The notes under the pieces were generated by a model that did no database searches, was not told the origin of the DNA, and saw only the letters and a list, made by a program, of their open reading frames with translations. This document shows positions 43,425-52,350 of a stretch of 64,000 nt of DNA, piece after piece. Positions within the stretch are counted from its first letter, which is position 1. Each line of letters opens with the position of its first letter. A program made the position numbers and the translations under genes. Source of the stretch: CALARM01 sp964431735 (GTDB taxonomy: Bacteria > Vulcanimicrobiota > SpSt-956 > JAKJGF01); NCBI GenBank assembly GCA_964431735.1, contig CAYSLJ010000013.1:1-64000 (forward strand), given 5' to 3'.

Positions 43425-45551
43425 ATGAATTTGATTAAAGTGAATCGTGATATGAAACTGATTAAACTTTCTTCGGAACAGCAGAATATAATCAATCATC
43501 CTGTAAAGAGTAAAATTTTCCTTGAAGGCCCTGCCGGTTCGGGGAAAACCACTGTTGCAGTTAATCGTATCATCAGTTTACTCTCTGAAGGAATAAGAGG
43601 AGATTCCATATTAATAGTTGTACCTCAGAACACTCTGGCAACACCATACCGGGTCATAAAAAATCCTGAACTCACAGGAGGAGCAGTAATAGCCGTTCAA
43701 ACTATAAGCGGACTTGCAAGAAAAATGATAGAAATATACTGGCCCCTTATTGCCCGGGAAGCAGGTTTTGCCAGACCTGATAAAGAACCTGTATTCCTTT
43801 CACTGGAAACAGCCCAGTATTATATGGCAAATATAGTAAAACCTCTTATTTACAGAGGCTATTTTCAGACAATAACAATAGAAAGAAACCGCATTTACAG
43901 CCAGATTCTGGATAACCTGAACAAAGCTGCCCTTGTCGGTTTCCCTGTCACCACAATCGGAGAAAGATTAAAATCTTCCATGACAGGCGAAAAAAGTTAT
44001 GAAAGAACATGTGATGAAGTCCAGACATGTGCCAGTGCATTCAGAGAATTCTGTCTTTCTCACAATTTACTTGACTTTTCTCTGAAAATAGAAATTTTTT
44101 TCAATTACCTGTGGAGCTGTTCCGCCTGTTACAGACACCTTACGGAGACCTTCAATCATATTATAGTGGATAATATAGAAGAAGATACACCTGTAGCACA
44201 TGATATACTCTCAGAATGGATTTCACTGAGTAAATCAGCTTTAATTATTTATGATACAGACGGCGGATACAGATCATTTCTCGGTTCCGACCCCGTTAAT
44301 GCATATAAGCTGAAAAACATTTGCTCAATTCATAGTAATCTGAAAAATTCTTTTATAACATCCCAAAACCTTAGAGCTTTTGCCTCTGAACTGGCACAAT
44401 CTTTTAAAAGACATGCTGTGAAAGAGGAAGGACATATAAAGAAAGTACTCACCTATAAACCTCACAGATACCATATAGAAATGCTTGACTGGGTTTCGGA
44501 AGAGGTAGAATTACTTGTAAAAGAGTATCATACAGAACCGGAAGAAATAGTTATTCTTGCACCTTATCTGACAGATTCCCTTCGTTTTTCTCTTATGAAC
44601 AGACTGGAAGAAAAGAATATACCTGCCCGTTCTCATCGTCCTTCAAGAGCACTCAGGGAAGAACCTGTAACACAGTGTCTTCTTACGCTTACTGCAATTG
44701 CCCATCCTGAGTGGAGTATTATACCGGGTAATTTCGATGTAGCCTATGGACTTATGCAATCAATAGAAGACCTTGATCTTGTAAGAGCTCACCTTATAGC
44801 AGACAATCTCTATAAAACGGTAAATAACAGGCCATGCCTCGCTCCTTTTGATGAAATAAATACAGAACTTCAGGAACGTATTACCTATGTTCTCGGAGAT
44901 AGATATGAAATGTTGCGTCTGTGGATAGAAGATTATAAAAAAGGAAATAATGAAGAACCTGACCATTTTTTAAACAGAATATTCGGTGAAATACTCTCAC
45001 AGAAAGGTTACGGATTTTACGGCACCTTTGAACAGGCTGCCATAGCGGCAAACCTTATAGATTCAATAAAAAAATTTCGTAAAACAGTGAACATTGAAGG
45101 TAAATCCATGGGGCAGGAATATATAGAAATGGTTCAGGAAGGACTTGTTGCGGATCAGTATATAAGAAACTGGGATATAAAGGAAAAAAATTCCGTTCTT
45201 CTTGCTCCTGCCCATACATTTTTGATGATGAATAACCCTGTAGACTATCAGTTCTGGCTTAATATCGGAAGCGGAGGATGGTGGGAAAGGCTCTATCAGC
45301 CTCTTACAAACCCTTATGTAATGAGCCGTCAATGGCATACAGGGAAGCAGTGGACAGATGAAGACGAATTTCAGGTAAACCAGGATGGTCTTTATCGTAT
45401 TACCAGGGGGCTCATATATAGGTGCAGAAGAAAAATATATCTCGGTCTCTCCGAACTCGGAGAACAGGGGTATGAACAGCAGGGACCTTTATTGAGAGCT
45501 ATTCAGAGAGTTTTTACGGGACCGGGGGGAACAGTGAGTAGTGAGTCGTGA
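43425..45551 (+). CDS. UvrD-superfamily helicase-like protein with degenerate motifs (AddB-like partner)
   Basis: 708 aa. Walker A LEGPAGSGKTTVA (about 34-46), then VPQNTLATPYRV. The Walker B region is divergent: HIIVDNIEEDTP instead of DExQD. RSHRPSRALREEP and a C-terminal YRITRGLIYRCRRKIYLGLS stand where UvrD proteins have ALTRAR. It likely binds ATP but may be a poor helicase, acting as a regulatory or scanning subunit for the true UvrD-like gene 220 bases downstream. Its last residues and stop (TVSSES) are encoded by the first GTGAGTA units of a heptamer array. Confidence 0.75.
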   Translation: MNLIKVNRDMKLIKLSSEQQNIINHPVKSKIFLEGPAGSGKTTVAVNRIISLLSEGIRGDSILIVVPQNTLATPYRVIKNPELTGGAVIAVQTISGLARKMIEIYWPLIAREAGFARPDKEPVFLSLETAQYYMANIVKPLIYRGYFQTITIERNRIYSQILDNLNKAALVGFPVTTIGERLKSSMTGEKSYERTCDEVQTCASAFREFCLSHNLLDFSLKIEIFFNYLWSCSACYRHLTETFNHIIVDNIEEDTPVAHDILSEWISLSKSALIIYDTDGGYRSFLGSDPVNAYKLKNICSIHSNLKNSFITSQNLRAFASELAQSFKRHAVKEEGHIKKVLTYKPHRYHIEMLDWVSEEVELLVKEYHTEPEEIVILAPYLTDSLRFSLMNRLEEKNIPARSHRPSRALREEPVTQCLLTLTAIAHPEWSIIPGNFDVAYGLMQSIEDLDLVRAHLIADNLYKTVNNRPCLAPFDEINTELQERITYVLGDRYEMLRLWIEDYKKGNNEEPDHFLNRIFGEILSQKGYGFYGTFEQAAIAANLIDSIKKFRKTVNIEGKSMGQEYIEMVQEGLVADQYIRNWDIKEKNSVLLAPAHTFLMMNNPVDYQFWLNIGSGGWWERLYQPLTNPYVMSRQWHTGKQWTDEDEFQVNQDGLYRITRGLIYRCRRKIYLGLSELGEQGYEQQGPLLRAIQRVFTGPGGTVSSES

Positions 45552-45640
45552 GTCGTGAGTCGTGAGTCGTGAAAAGTGAGTAGTGAATCGTGAGTAGTGA
45601 AAAGTGAAGGGTGAAGGGTGAAGGGTGAAGGGTGAAGGGG
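45534..45640 (+). repeat. Heptamer array, GTGAGTC type changing to GAAGGGT type
   Basis: Starts in the last codons of the helicase-like gene: GTGAGTA, several GTGAGTC, GTGAAAA and GTGAATC variants, then five GTGAAGG units. The period stays 7 with a few exceptions while the unit sequence changes. Confidence 0.9.
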
Positions 45641-45646
45641 AAGCAG

Positions 45647-45666
45647 GGGCGTTTAAATAAACGCCC
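45647..45666. terminator. GGGCGTTTA hairpin between the two helicase genes
   Basis: GGGCGTTTA, short loop, TAAACGCCC; the same stem motif ends other genes here (59277, 56969). No T tract. Confidence 0.5.
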
Positions 45667-45675
45667 GGGATTAAT

Positions 45676-45735
45676 ACGCATCACGCATCACGCATCACGC
45701 ATCACGCATTACGCATCACGCGTCACGCGTCACGA
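45676..45735 (-). repeat. Heptamer array, GCATCAC type changing to GCGTCAC type
   Basis: Six GCATCAC/GCATTAC units then two GCGTCAC units ending CACGA, 37 bases before the start of the next gene; TYA units on the coding strand. Confidence 0.92.
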
Positions 45736-45771
45736 ATCCAGCTGTCACGACTATAATTTTGGAGTAAAAAT

Positions 45772-47985
45772 ATGTTTAAACCCAGAAAATCTCAGGAAGA
45801 AGTCTTAAATTACAGAGGAGGTTTCCTTGGAGTATCTGCAGTACCGGGAAGCGGGAAAACTCAGACTCTTTCCTGTCTTGCTGCAGGGCTTATTAAAGAA
45901 AAAATAGATGATGACCAGGAAGTTCTCATAGTAACCCTTGTTAATTCTGCAGTGGAGAATTTTTCCCACAGAGTTAACGGATTTATTCAGGAACTGGGAT
46001 TACTGCCGCATATAGGCTACAGGGTAAGGACTCTTCATGGTCTGTCTCATGACATTGTAAGAGAAAGACCTTCTCTTGTAGGACTGTCTTCGGATTTTTA
46101 TATAATAGACGACAGAACTGCAGAACAGATACTTAAAGATACTGCACAGGCATGGGTAAACAGTAATAGTTCAGTCCTTCTGGATTATCTTACTCCTGAT
46201 TGTGATGAAGGAAAACTAAACTGGATAAAAAGAGAACAACTACCGAATCTTGTAAATGACATAGCAAGAAGCTTTATTAAACAGGCAAAAGATCTTCAAA
46301 TGACACCTTCTATGGTTCGTAACAGACTGGAACAGGGGGGGAACAATTTTACTCTTGTAGAAATGGCACTTGCCATATATGAAGATTACAATAATGCCCT
46401 TTCTTACAGAGGAGCAGTTGATTTCGATGATTTAATCCGCCTTGCCCTGGAAGCACTTAAAGGAGATGAAAAATATCTTAACAGGCTCAGAAACAGATGG
46501 CCTTATATACTTGAAGATGAAGCACAGGATAGCAGCCGTCTTCAGGAAGATATTCTAAAACTTCTTGCCGGCCCTTCAGGTAACTGGGTCCGTGTGGGAG
46601 ATCCCAATCAGGCAATATACGAAACCTTTACTACTGCCAATCCGAAATTCCTCAGAGATTTTATTAAAGAAAAAACAGTTATGGCAAAAGAATTACCGGA
46701 GTCAGGACGTTCTTCAAAAACTATTATAAATCTTGCAAACAGTCTGATAAAATGGACCATAGAAGAACATCCTGTAGAAGAAATAAGGGACTCTCTTACA
46801 ACTCCATTTATAAAACCATCAGAACCGGATGACCCTCAGCCGAATCCTCATGACATGCCGGAAAAAGTTAAAATTATAGAGAAAAAATTTACACCTAAAG
46901 AAGAAATTGATTTTGTAGTGTCTTCACTAAAAAAATGGCTTAATGAAAATCCCGATAAAACAGTGTCTGTTCTGGTATTAAAAAACGATTATGGCAGTAA
47001 AATTGTAGATGAATTAAAGAAAAACAAAATAGACCCGGTAGAACTATTAAAAAGCACCAAATCTACAAGAGATGCGGCTGGAGCCATAACACATATTATC
47101 GCATATCTTGCAAGACCGTCATCTCCAGGACAGCTTGGAAAAATCTATGAAGTATGGAGAAGAAAAGATAAAGATAATGAAGAATTAAAAGAAGAAATCA
47201 TGATAATAGCAAAAGAATTAAAAGCCTGCAACTATGTAGAGGATTTTCTCTGGCCGAGAGTTGACAGAGACTGGCTGAGAGATCTGGATATAAAAGATGA
47301 ACAGAGGCATATATACGATGAACTGGTAAAATTCCGCCATATTGTCAGAAGATGGCATGGTACAACTATGTTGCCTGTAGAACAGTTAATAATTACTGTA
47401 GCACAGGATCTGTTTACAGAACCTTCCGAACTGGCTCTTGCTCATAAACTAGCTCTTGTCCTGTGTCAGGCAAGAAAACATCATCCCCTATGGAGACTTC
47501 CCGAATTTGCAAGGGAACTGTCAGTTATTGCAAAAAATGAAAGAAAATTTCTGGGTTTCAGTGATGAAGAAACAGGTTTTGACCCTGAAAAATACAGAGG
47601 TAAAGTGGTTGTTGCCACAATGCATAAGGCAAAAGGTCTGGAATGGGACAGAGTTCATCTCATGTCAGTAAATAATTATGACTTTCCTTCCACATTGCCG
47701 GGCGATACATTCATATCCGAAAAATGGTTTATCCGTAACAATTTAAATCTTATGGCAGAAACTATAGCACAGCTTAAAACCGCAGTAAATGCCGATTTAT
47801 TCGAATACATAGAAGGAGAAGAAACAATAAAATCAAGAATTTCATGTGCATCGGAAAGATTGAGACTCCTTTACGTAGGTATTACAAGAGCCAGACAGGA
47901 ACTTATCATTACATGGAATAATGGCAGAAAATTTGATAAAGAGCCTGCAATTCCTCTGGTTGCTTTAATGGGGCGTAATCCGTGA
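45772..47985 (+). CDS. UvrD/Rep-type superfamily 1 DNA helicase
   Basis: 737 aa behind GGAGTAAAA. Motif I AVPGSGKTQTL (about 22-32), TLVNSAVENFSHRV (Ia), VDFDDLIRLALE, motif II LEDEAQDSSRLQ (about 243), GDPNQAIYETF (III), then VATMHKAKGLEWDRVHL (V) and LRLLYVGITRARQELII (VI). All are intact, so it should be an active 3'-5' helicase for repair or recombination. It follows the degenerate relative at 43425 with repeats between. Its final GRNP and TGA are read from a heptamer array. Confidence 0.9.
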   Translation: MFKPRKSQEEVLNYRGGFLGVSAVPGSGKTQTLSCLAAGLIKEKIDDDQEVLIVTLVNSAVENFSHRVNGFIQELGLLPHIGYRVRTLHGLSHDIVRERPSLVGLSSDFYIIDDRTAEQILKDTAQAWVNSNSSVLLDYLTPDCDEGKLNWIKREQLPNLVNDIARSFIKQAKDLQMTPSMVRNRLEQGGNNFTLVEMALAIYEDYNNALSYRGAVDFDDLIRLALEALKGDEKYLNRLRNRWPYILEDEAQDSSRLQEDILKLLAGPSGNWVRVGDPNQAIYETFTTANPKFLRDFIKEKTVMAKELPESGRSSKTIINLANSLIKWTIEEHPVEEIRDSLTTPFIKPSEPDDPQPNPHDMPEKVKIIEKKFTPKEEIDFVVSSLKKWLNENPDKTVSVLVLKNDYGSKIVDELKKNKIDPVELLKSTKSTRDAAGAITHIIAYLARPSSPGQLGKIYEVWRRKDKDNEELKEEIMIIAKELKACNYVEDFLWPRVDRDWLRDLDIKDEQRHIYDELVKFRHIVRRWHGTTMLPVEQLIITVAQDLFTEPSELALAHKLALVLCQARKHHPLWRLPEFARELSVIAKNERKFLGFSDEETGFDPEKYRGKVVVATMHKAKGLEWDRVHLMSVNNYDFPSTLPGDTFISEKWFIRNNLNLMAETIAQLKTAVNADLFEYIEGEETIKSRISCASERLRLLYVGITRARQELIITWNNGRKFDKEPAIPLVALMGRNP

Positions 47986-48033
47986 TGCGTAACGCGTGAC
48001 AGGTGGTTCGTGATGCGTGATGCGTGACGTGTA
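47972..48033 (+). repeat. Heptamer array at the helicase 3' end
   Basis: GCGTAATCCGTGATGCGTAA and following GCGTGAC / TCGTGAT / GCGTGAT units; the helicase stop TGA at 47983-47985 is inside it. Confidence 0.85.
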
Positions 48034-48040
48034 AGTTCCA

Positions 48041-48072
48041 TAATTCACTTTTCACTTCTCACGACTCACTTC
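48041..48072 (-). repeat. TCACTTC/TCACGAC heptamer array at the radical SAM 3' end
   Basis: On the minus strand GTGAGTCGTGAGAAGTGAAA; these units encode VSREK and the TGA of the radical SAM protein. Confidence 0.82.
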
Positions 48073-49545
48073 TACCAGTTTCTTACCCTTTTCTATCCAT
48101 CCTTCAATATACCCGGCTTCTTTCCATTTCTTCTGTTCTATTCCTTCTACGAAACAATTACAGGCCAGTGTTCTCATATGTTTATAAAGCTCATAATATT
48201 TCTCCGGTGAAAGAATAGATGTTCCTGTAAAAGGTGCAATTAAATCGTTAAGCATTACTTCAACATGAAGACACATAACAAAAAATTCTTCTATATCAGG
48301 ATGTTGAAATCTGTAATTAATAAAGTATTCATTGTCTCTGGTTACAAGAACGCTGTGAGTATCAAGGAGATTCTGGCTTTTAATGTCTTCATAAAGAGGT
48401 ATACCGGGAAATACCTGAAGAAATGTTGCAAATTCGGGGAAATATTCAGGCCCTGTCGCAAGAGCTTTATTAAAATTAACAGACAGTTCTTCAAAAGTTA
48501 CAAAAGGATCGAAAAATATTGTATAAAGGCCAATCAAAAAATCCTGTTTCTTAAGTAACAGAATAGCTTTTTCTATCATTCCATGGGATATAGTTTTACT
48601 GTAAAGTTTTTGCTGTCTTTCCACAAAAGATTCTATACCTATATTAACCTTTACAAGGCCGCTCTGTGAGAGAAAAGAAAGTAAATGTTCATCCAGATCA
48701 TCAGGTCTGCAGTCTATGGCATAGGCTATATCAAGATTTCGCCTGATTATTTCCTCTCCAATAGCCCTTGCCCGAAGTTTCCCTTCTTTACCAACTCCCA
48801 TAAAATTATCATCGCAGAAAGCAACATTTGAAATGCCGTTTTTATTGAGATGTTCAATTTCATCTACAATATCATCTGCTGTTCTTGGACGCCAGCATGG
48901 CCCGTGTCCCAGTTTGTAAAAGGTTCTTACACTGCAAAATGTACAGTTTCCCCAGCAACCTCTACTGGATGAAATAGTGGCAAAATTTTGCTTTTTAAAC
49001 AAATCTCCATAAGAATTCCTGTCGGAAAGAAAAGGAAATTTAAGAGGATTTATAAGAGGCCCACAGGGATTACAGAGAATCTCTTCATCTTTTCTACAGG
49101 CAAGTCCTTCTATGTTATGCCAATCTTTGCCCGACTTCAATGATTCTGCCAGAGCTACTACAGATGGTTCACCTTCTCCTGTAATAATAGAATCTATGGA
49201 ATCATTATTTTTCAATATAATATGCCAGGAAAAGGTAGGATAATGGCCTCCCATAGTAATATGGCCAGTAAAGCCGGCTTTTCTCATTGCTCTGATGAGT
49301 TTTATAGTATTATTGTAATTTGTAGAATATACGGAAAAACCTGTAAGAAAATAATCATCAAAATTCAATTGATTTATTGCTTCATGCCAGGGAATCTCAA
49401 GAGCATTTCCATCAATCATATGAACCTGAAATCCATGATATATAAGACAGGATTTTATATAACAGAGCCCATGATTTTCCATTTTAGGCGATGCCGCACT
49501 CTTTGCTGAAAAAGGAACTGACAGGAGAAGTATTTTATTTTTCAT
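48052..49545 (-). CDS. B12-binding-domain radical SAM protein
   Basis: The ATG at 49545 (497 aa) is taken as start; an in-frame ATG at 49560 is equally possible. The N-terminal half is a cobalamin-binding-like fold (LLLSVPFSAKSAASPK, FLTGFSVYSTNY, TMGGHYPTF). The radical SAM cluster motif follows as SSRGCWGNCTFCSV near residue 195, then DFLI-type barrel strands (VNIGIESFVERQQKLY). This is the architecture of methylases and mutases such as anaerobic Mg-protoporphyrin cyclase relatives. Substrate unknown. Heptamer units provide its last five residues. Confidence 0.85.
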   Translation of the reverse strand: MKNKILLLSVPFSAKSAASPKMENHGLCYIKSCLIYHGFQVHMIDGNALEIPWHEAINQLNFDDYFLTGFSVYSTNYNNTIKLIRAMRKAGFTGHITMGGHYPTFSWHIILKNNDSIDSIITGEGEPSVVALAESLKSGKDWHNIEGLACRKDEEILCNPCGPLINPLKFPFLSDRNSYGDLFKKQNFATISSSRGCWGNCTFCSVRTFYKLGHGPCWRPRTADDIVDEIEHLNKNGISNVAFCDDNFMGVGKEGKLRARAIGEEIIRRNLDIAYAIDCRPDDLDEHLLSFLSQSGLVKVNIGIESFVERQQKLYSKTISHGMIEKAILLLKKQDFLIGLYTIFFDPFVTFEELSVNFNKALATGPEYFPEFATFLQVFPGIPLYEDIKSQNLLDTHSVLVTRDNEYFINYRFQHPDIEEFFVMCLHVEVMLNDLIAPFTGTSILSPEKYYELYKHMRTLACNCFVEGIEQKKWKEAGYIEGWIEKGKKLVEVSREK

Positions 49546-49619
49546 AAATAGATCTTTCATATAAAATTGAATACCAGATATTTATTATTATATGGTTATT
49601 TTATATACAAAGTCAAGAT

Positions 49620-49905
49620 GATAGCGTTTTTTTTACGACACTTAGTACCGCAACAGGTAAATTGGTACCAAAAAAAATATGGCACTCACTCCTGTCCCTG
49701 GCCGGGCTCTGGAGGAAAAGATATGCCGTAGTAAAAGAAAGTTATAAATTATATAGATGCAAAATATTAACAGTCTGTAAAACCGGTTTACCACGTAACA
49801 GGATCATATCTTTTCCGGAAGAGTCCGGCCAGGGACAGGTTTTAATATGGGTATGAACTTATCTGGAACGACACTTAGATTTACCTGTCGTAAAAAAACA
49901 CTATC
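49620..49905. mobile_element. Non-coding inverted-repeat element, MITE-like (about 286 bp)
   Basis: Outer ends GATAGCGTTTTTTTTACGAC at left and GTCGTAAAAAAACACTATC at right are near-perfect inverted copies. Inside, a second inverted pair of about 35 bp starts with CCTGTCCCTGGCCGG (49692-49726) and returns as CCGGCCAGGGACAGG (49823-49837). ACGACACTTAG occurs directly at both ends (49635, 49868). No plausible gene lies inside. A similar right-end sequence stands at 21441-21463. This fills the gene-free stretch 49561-50026. Confidence 0.55.
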
Positions 49906-50026
49906 ACCTGTCATAAAAAAACATAATTAGCCTTTACTTTTTATAATAATGCGTGATAAAATATTAAAATAAAGAAATAGATAATTATGTCTTTAAAAGA
50001 TATATATCATTTAGGAGGGAATTTTT

Positions 50027-50197
50027 ATGATAGGTGGTATAGGAGGATTTTCCGGAGCATCTTCAGCATCCAGTGCTAAAGGATGGTATAGTTTTAGAGA
50101 TGGTCTTTCATGTAACAATAAAAAAGCCGAAGAAACACCTGAAACAGATGAATATGCTGAAGGGGAAGAAGGCGAAGAAGTAGCTGAAGAAGAATAA
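50027..50197 (+). CDS. Small acidic protein (56 aa)
   Basis: A perfect TAGGAGG stands 8-14 bases before the ATG, and a clear terminator follows the stop. The N-terminus is Gly/Ser-rich (MIGGIGGFSGASSASSAKGW) and the C-terminal half highly acidic (EYAEGEEGEEVAEEE). The opening recalls that of other short Gly-rich proteins such as the one at 39648. No known domain. The ribosome binding site and terminator make it a convincing gene despite its size. Confidence 0.75.
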   Translation: MIGGIGGFSGASSASSAKGWYSFRDGLSCNNKKAEETPETDEYAEGEEGEEVAEEE

Positions 50198-50212
50198 ATA
50201 AAAGGATTTTTC

Positions 50213-50248
50213 AAAAAAAGAGGTAAAAGGTTTATTTACCTCTTTTTT
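50213..50248 (+). terminator. Rho-independent terminator
   Basis: AAAAAGAGGTAAA, 7-base loop, TTTACCTCTTTTTT; it ends the 56-aa gene, 20 bases before the next start. Confidence 0.9.
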
Positions 50249-50267
50249 ATTTAAAGAGTGTTTTATA

Positions 50268-52073
50268 ATGTTCTGTCCAAAACATCCAAATCTATTTGCT
50301 GATAAAAAATGTCAACAGTGTTCTAAATGGTTCTGTTATCTCTGTACAAAAGTAATAAATAATAACACAGTCTGTTCCGAATGTGCTCAGAAGGGGTGTT
50401 TTTTTTCTTTTTCCGACGAAACTGATTTGAAAGAACCAAAACCTCACATTAATATATCAAATTTACAGTATCAGGTGAGTGCAAGCCTTGCAGGACAGGG
50501 TATGATTGTTCCATGGAGACAGAAACCTGCCAGGATACCATGTGCCTATCACAGTTATAAAGAAGCAGCAAAAAAATGTTCCAGATGTAAAAAGATGGTA
50601 TGTGAAGATTGTCTGAGAGTAGATGACAATGTAGATACTATATGCTATACATGCTGGTATAAAATGCCTGTGTCAGGTGAAGAATTACCCGGTGACGAAA
50701 TAGAAGATATAGAGACAGAAATGGATTTCAATTCTATAAGAGAAGGACTTTCGCCTGAACTGGCAGAATTACTTGAAGAAGAAAGCATATCGGAAGAAAT
50801 AGGAATACATGGCGAAAAAAACAGGATAAAACCTGATGAAAATTCCTTTAAAGTTCTTAAAGAGCCGAAAAAAAGCCTGATAGCTGATGAGAGGAAAAAA
50901 CGTATCGTAAAAACCCTTATAGCTTCAGGCAAATCTCTTATAAAACATGACATAACAAATCTTTCAGAGAAATCGCTAAAAAATCTTCGGGACATTCCGG
51001 TAGAATATAACACAAATACTTCTTCTCTATCAGCCAGAATTGATGAGGATATTTCGAAAAAACCTGAACAAAAAACTCTTCCAGAACAATCTCAAAAAAA
51101 TCTCAAAGAAAATGCAATATATGAAAGAGGACTATTTCAGGACAGTCAGAAAGAAAGCTGGTTTACAAACCTGAATTTTGCAGGAGAAGACTATGATCCT
51201 CATAAAAGTGAAGAAATTCCTGAAAAAACAGTGGTACATAATGAGATAAATAAAGAACTATCTGAGAGCATAGAGCTTAAAACCGATGATGAAGGTTCTT
51301 TAGAAAAAAATTTATCTGATGGTATAGAAATTAAAACCGGTAATATAGAGCAAATTAATACCTATTTTCAGAATATCCTCCAGGCAATAGAAAGCCCCGG
51401 AGAAAAAGAGATTAAAGGTCTTGAAGAACATCTGCCATGTTCCCCGGAGAAACAGGAGAAGCTACATCAGATTTCTAAAATTCCGGAAGAAATAGAAATT
51501 ACTGAAGAAGAAACATGTTCAGGTAAAGTAATGGAAGATACAGAAATCCCGGAAATAAAATCACTCCTATCGACAGACGGACAAATAGACAAAGAAATAG
51601 ATCTTTCGGAAATAGATGATATTCTTGCATCAGAAGAAGGTTTCATAGAAGGTGATTTTGATCTTTCAGAAATAGATGAACTTTTAGAAAATGCTGAGAA
51701 GGAACATTTACACTCAGAACTGGCAGATTTTATCTTATCTGATAATCTTCTGTCAAACAGTGAACCTCATAAGAGAAACGAGAAAGAAGAATTTATAAGT
51801 AAATTTAACAGTGAAAATATTACAATTTCAGAAAAAAAAGAAATTCTTGAACAGATAGGTAAAATTCAGGACACCACTGTTACCGAATATATAGGGAATA
51901 TAGTATTACATGAAGCCCATAAAGAATTGAGAATAAAAGCTGCAGAAATACTTGTAGAAAGAAAGGATGAAAATGGACTCGATTATCTTATGACCGGTAT
52001 AAAAAATGAAACAGACAGTGATGTAAGAAAATTTATAGCTCTTTCTTACAGTAAACTGAAGTATAAAAAATAG
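50268..52073 (+). CDS. B-box-type zinc-binding protein with acidic linker and HEAT-like C-terminus
   Basis: 601 aa. Two B-box-like zinc modules: residues 1-45 (CPKHPNLFADKKCQQCSKWF, CYLCTKVINNNTVCSEC) and about 87-132 (CAYHSYKEAAKKCSRCKKMV, CEDCLRVDDNVDTICYTC). A long, acidic, probably disordered middle follows, with two copies of DLSEIDDIL/DLSEIDELL. The C-terminus of about 80 residues has paired helices like HEAT repeats (HKELRIKAAEILVERKDENG, SDVRKFIALSYSKL). B-boxes are protein-interaction modules. Cytosolic, role unknown. Ribosome binding site AAAGAGTG is weak. Confidence 0.7.
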   Translation: MFCPKHPNLFADKKCQQCSKWFCYLCTKVINNNTVCSECAQKGCFFSFSDETDLKEPKPHINISNLQYQVSASLAGQGMIVPWRQKPARIPCAYHSYKEAAKKCSRCKKMVCEDCLRVDDNVDTICYTCWYKMPVSGEELPGDEIEDIETEMDFNSIREGLSPELAELLEEESISEEIGIHGEKNRIKPDENSFKVLKEPKKSLIADERKKRIVKTLIASGKSLIKHDITNLSEKSLKNLRDIPVEYNTNTSSLSARIDEDISKKPEQKTLPEQSQKNLKENAIYERGLFQDSQKESWFTNLNFAGEDYDPHKSEEIPEKTVVHNEINKELSESIELKTDDEGSLEKNLSDGIEIKTGNIEQINTYFQNILQAIESPGEKEIKGLEEHLPCSPEKQEKLHQISKIPEEIEITEEETCSGKVMEDTEIPEIKSLLSTDGQIDKEIDLSEIDDILASEEGFIEGDFDLSEIDELLENAEKEHLHSELADFILSDNLLSNSEPHKRNEKEEFISKFNSENITISEKKEILEQIGKIQDTTVTEYIGNIVLHEAHKELRIKAAEILVERKDENGLDYLMTGIKNETDSDVRKFIALSYSKLKYKK

Positions 52074-52085
52074 AGATCTGCCATA

Positions 52086-52274
52086 TCATGAAAGCCGTCT
52101 TTTCGGCCATCCTCCATAAGACTGATAAAATTTAGCTTTTACTGCACCACATACGGGACAGCACCAGTCATCTGGAAGATCCTGAAATTTAGTGCCACCT
52201 AAAATACCGGACTTTTCATCACCAGACTCTTCATTATATACATAATTACACATACTGCATATATATTTTAACAT
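52086..52274 (-). CDS. Rubredoxin
   Basis: 62 aa with both iron-binding loops: YICSMCNYVYN (CxxC) and DDWCCPVCGAVKAKF (CPxCG), plus the conserved aromatic core residues. Carries one iron in electron transfer, typically in anaerobes against oxygen stress. The spacer loop EESGDEKSGILGGTKFQDLP is slightly longer than the classical one. A heptamer array lies just upstream. Ribosome binding site is weak. Confidence 0.93.
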   Translation of the reverse strand: MLKYICSMCNYVYNEESGDEKSGILGGTKFQDLPDDWCCPVCGAVKAKFYQSYGGWPKRRLS

Positions 52275-52285
52275 ATTTTATATTT

Positions 52286-52322
52286 GTGACCCGTGATGCG
52301 TATAATTGTGACGCGTAACGCA
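52286..52322 (+). repeat. Degenerate heptamer array upstream of rubredoxin
   Basis: GTGACCCGTGATGCGTATAA then TTGTGACGCGTAACGCA; TRA units on the + strand, so TYA on the coding strand of the downstream (minus) gene. Confidence 0.75.
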
Positions 52323-52350
52323 CAGGATACGCCTGGACACTTCTCACTAC

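Noticed and set aside
45534..45735. CRISPR array
   Set aside because: The repeats are contiguous 7-bp units without spacers, and no cas gene is present in the window.
49662..49856. 64-codon frame inside the inverted-repeat element
   Set aside because: No ribosome binding site, and it is largely made of the inverted arms; better explained as non-coding.
50011..50214. Minus-strand frame of 67 codons
   Set aside because: Antisense of the 56-aa gene, which has a perfect ribosome binding site and a terminator; the Ser/Pro-rich product is typical of a shadow frame.
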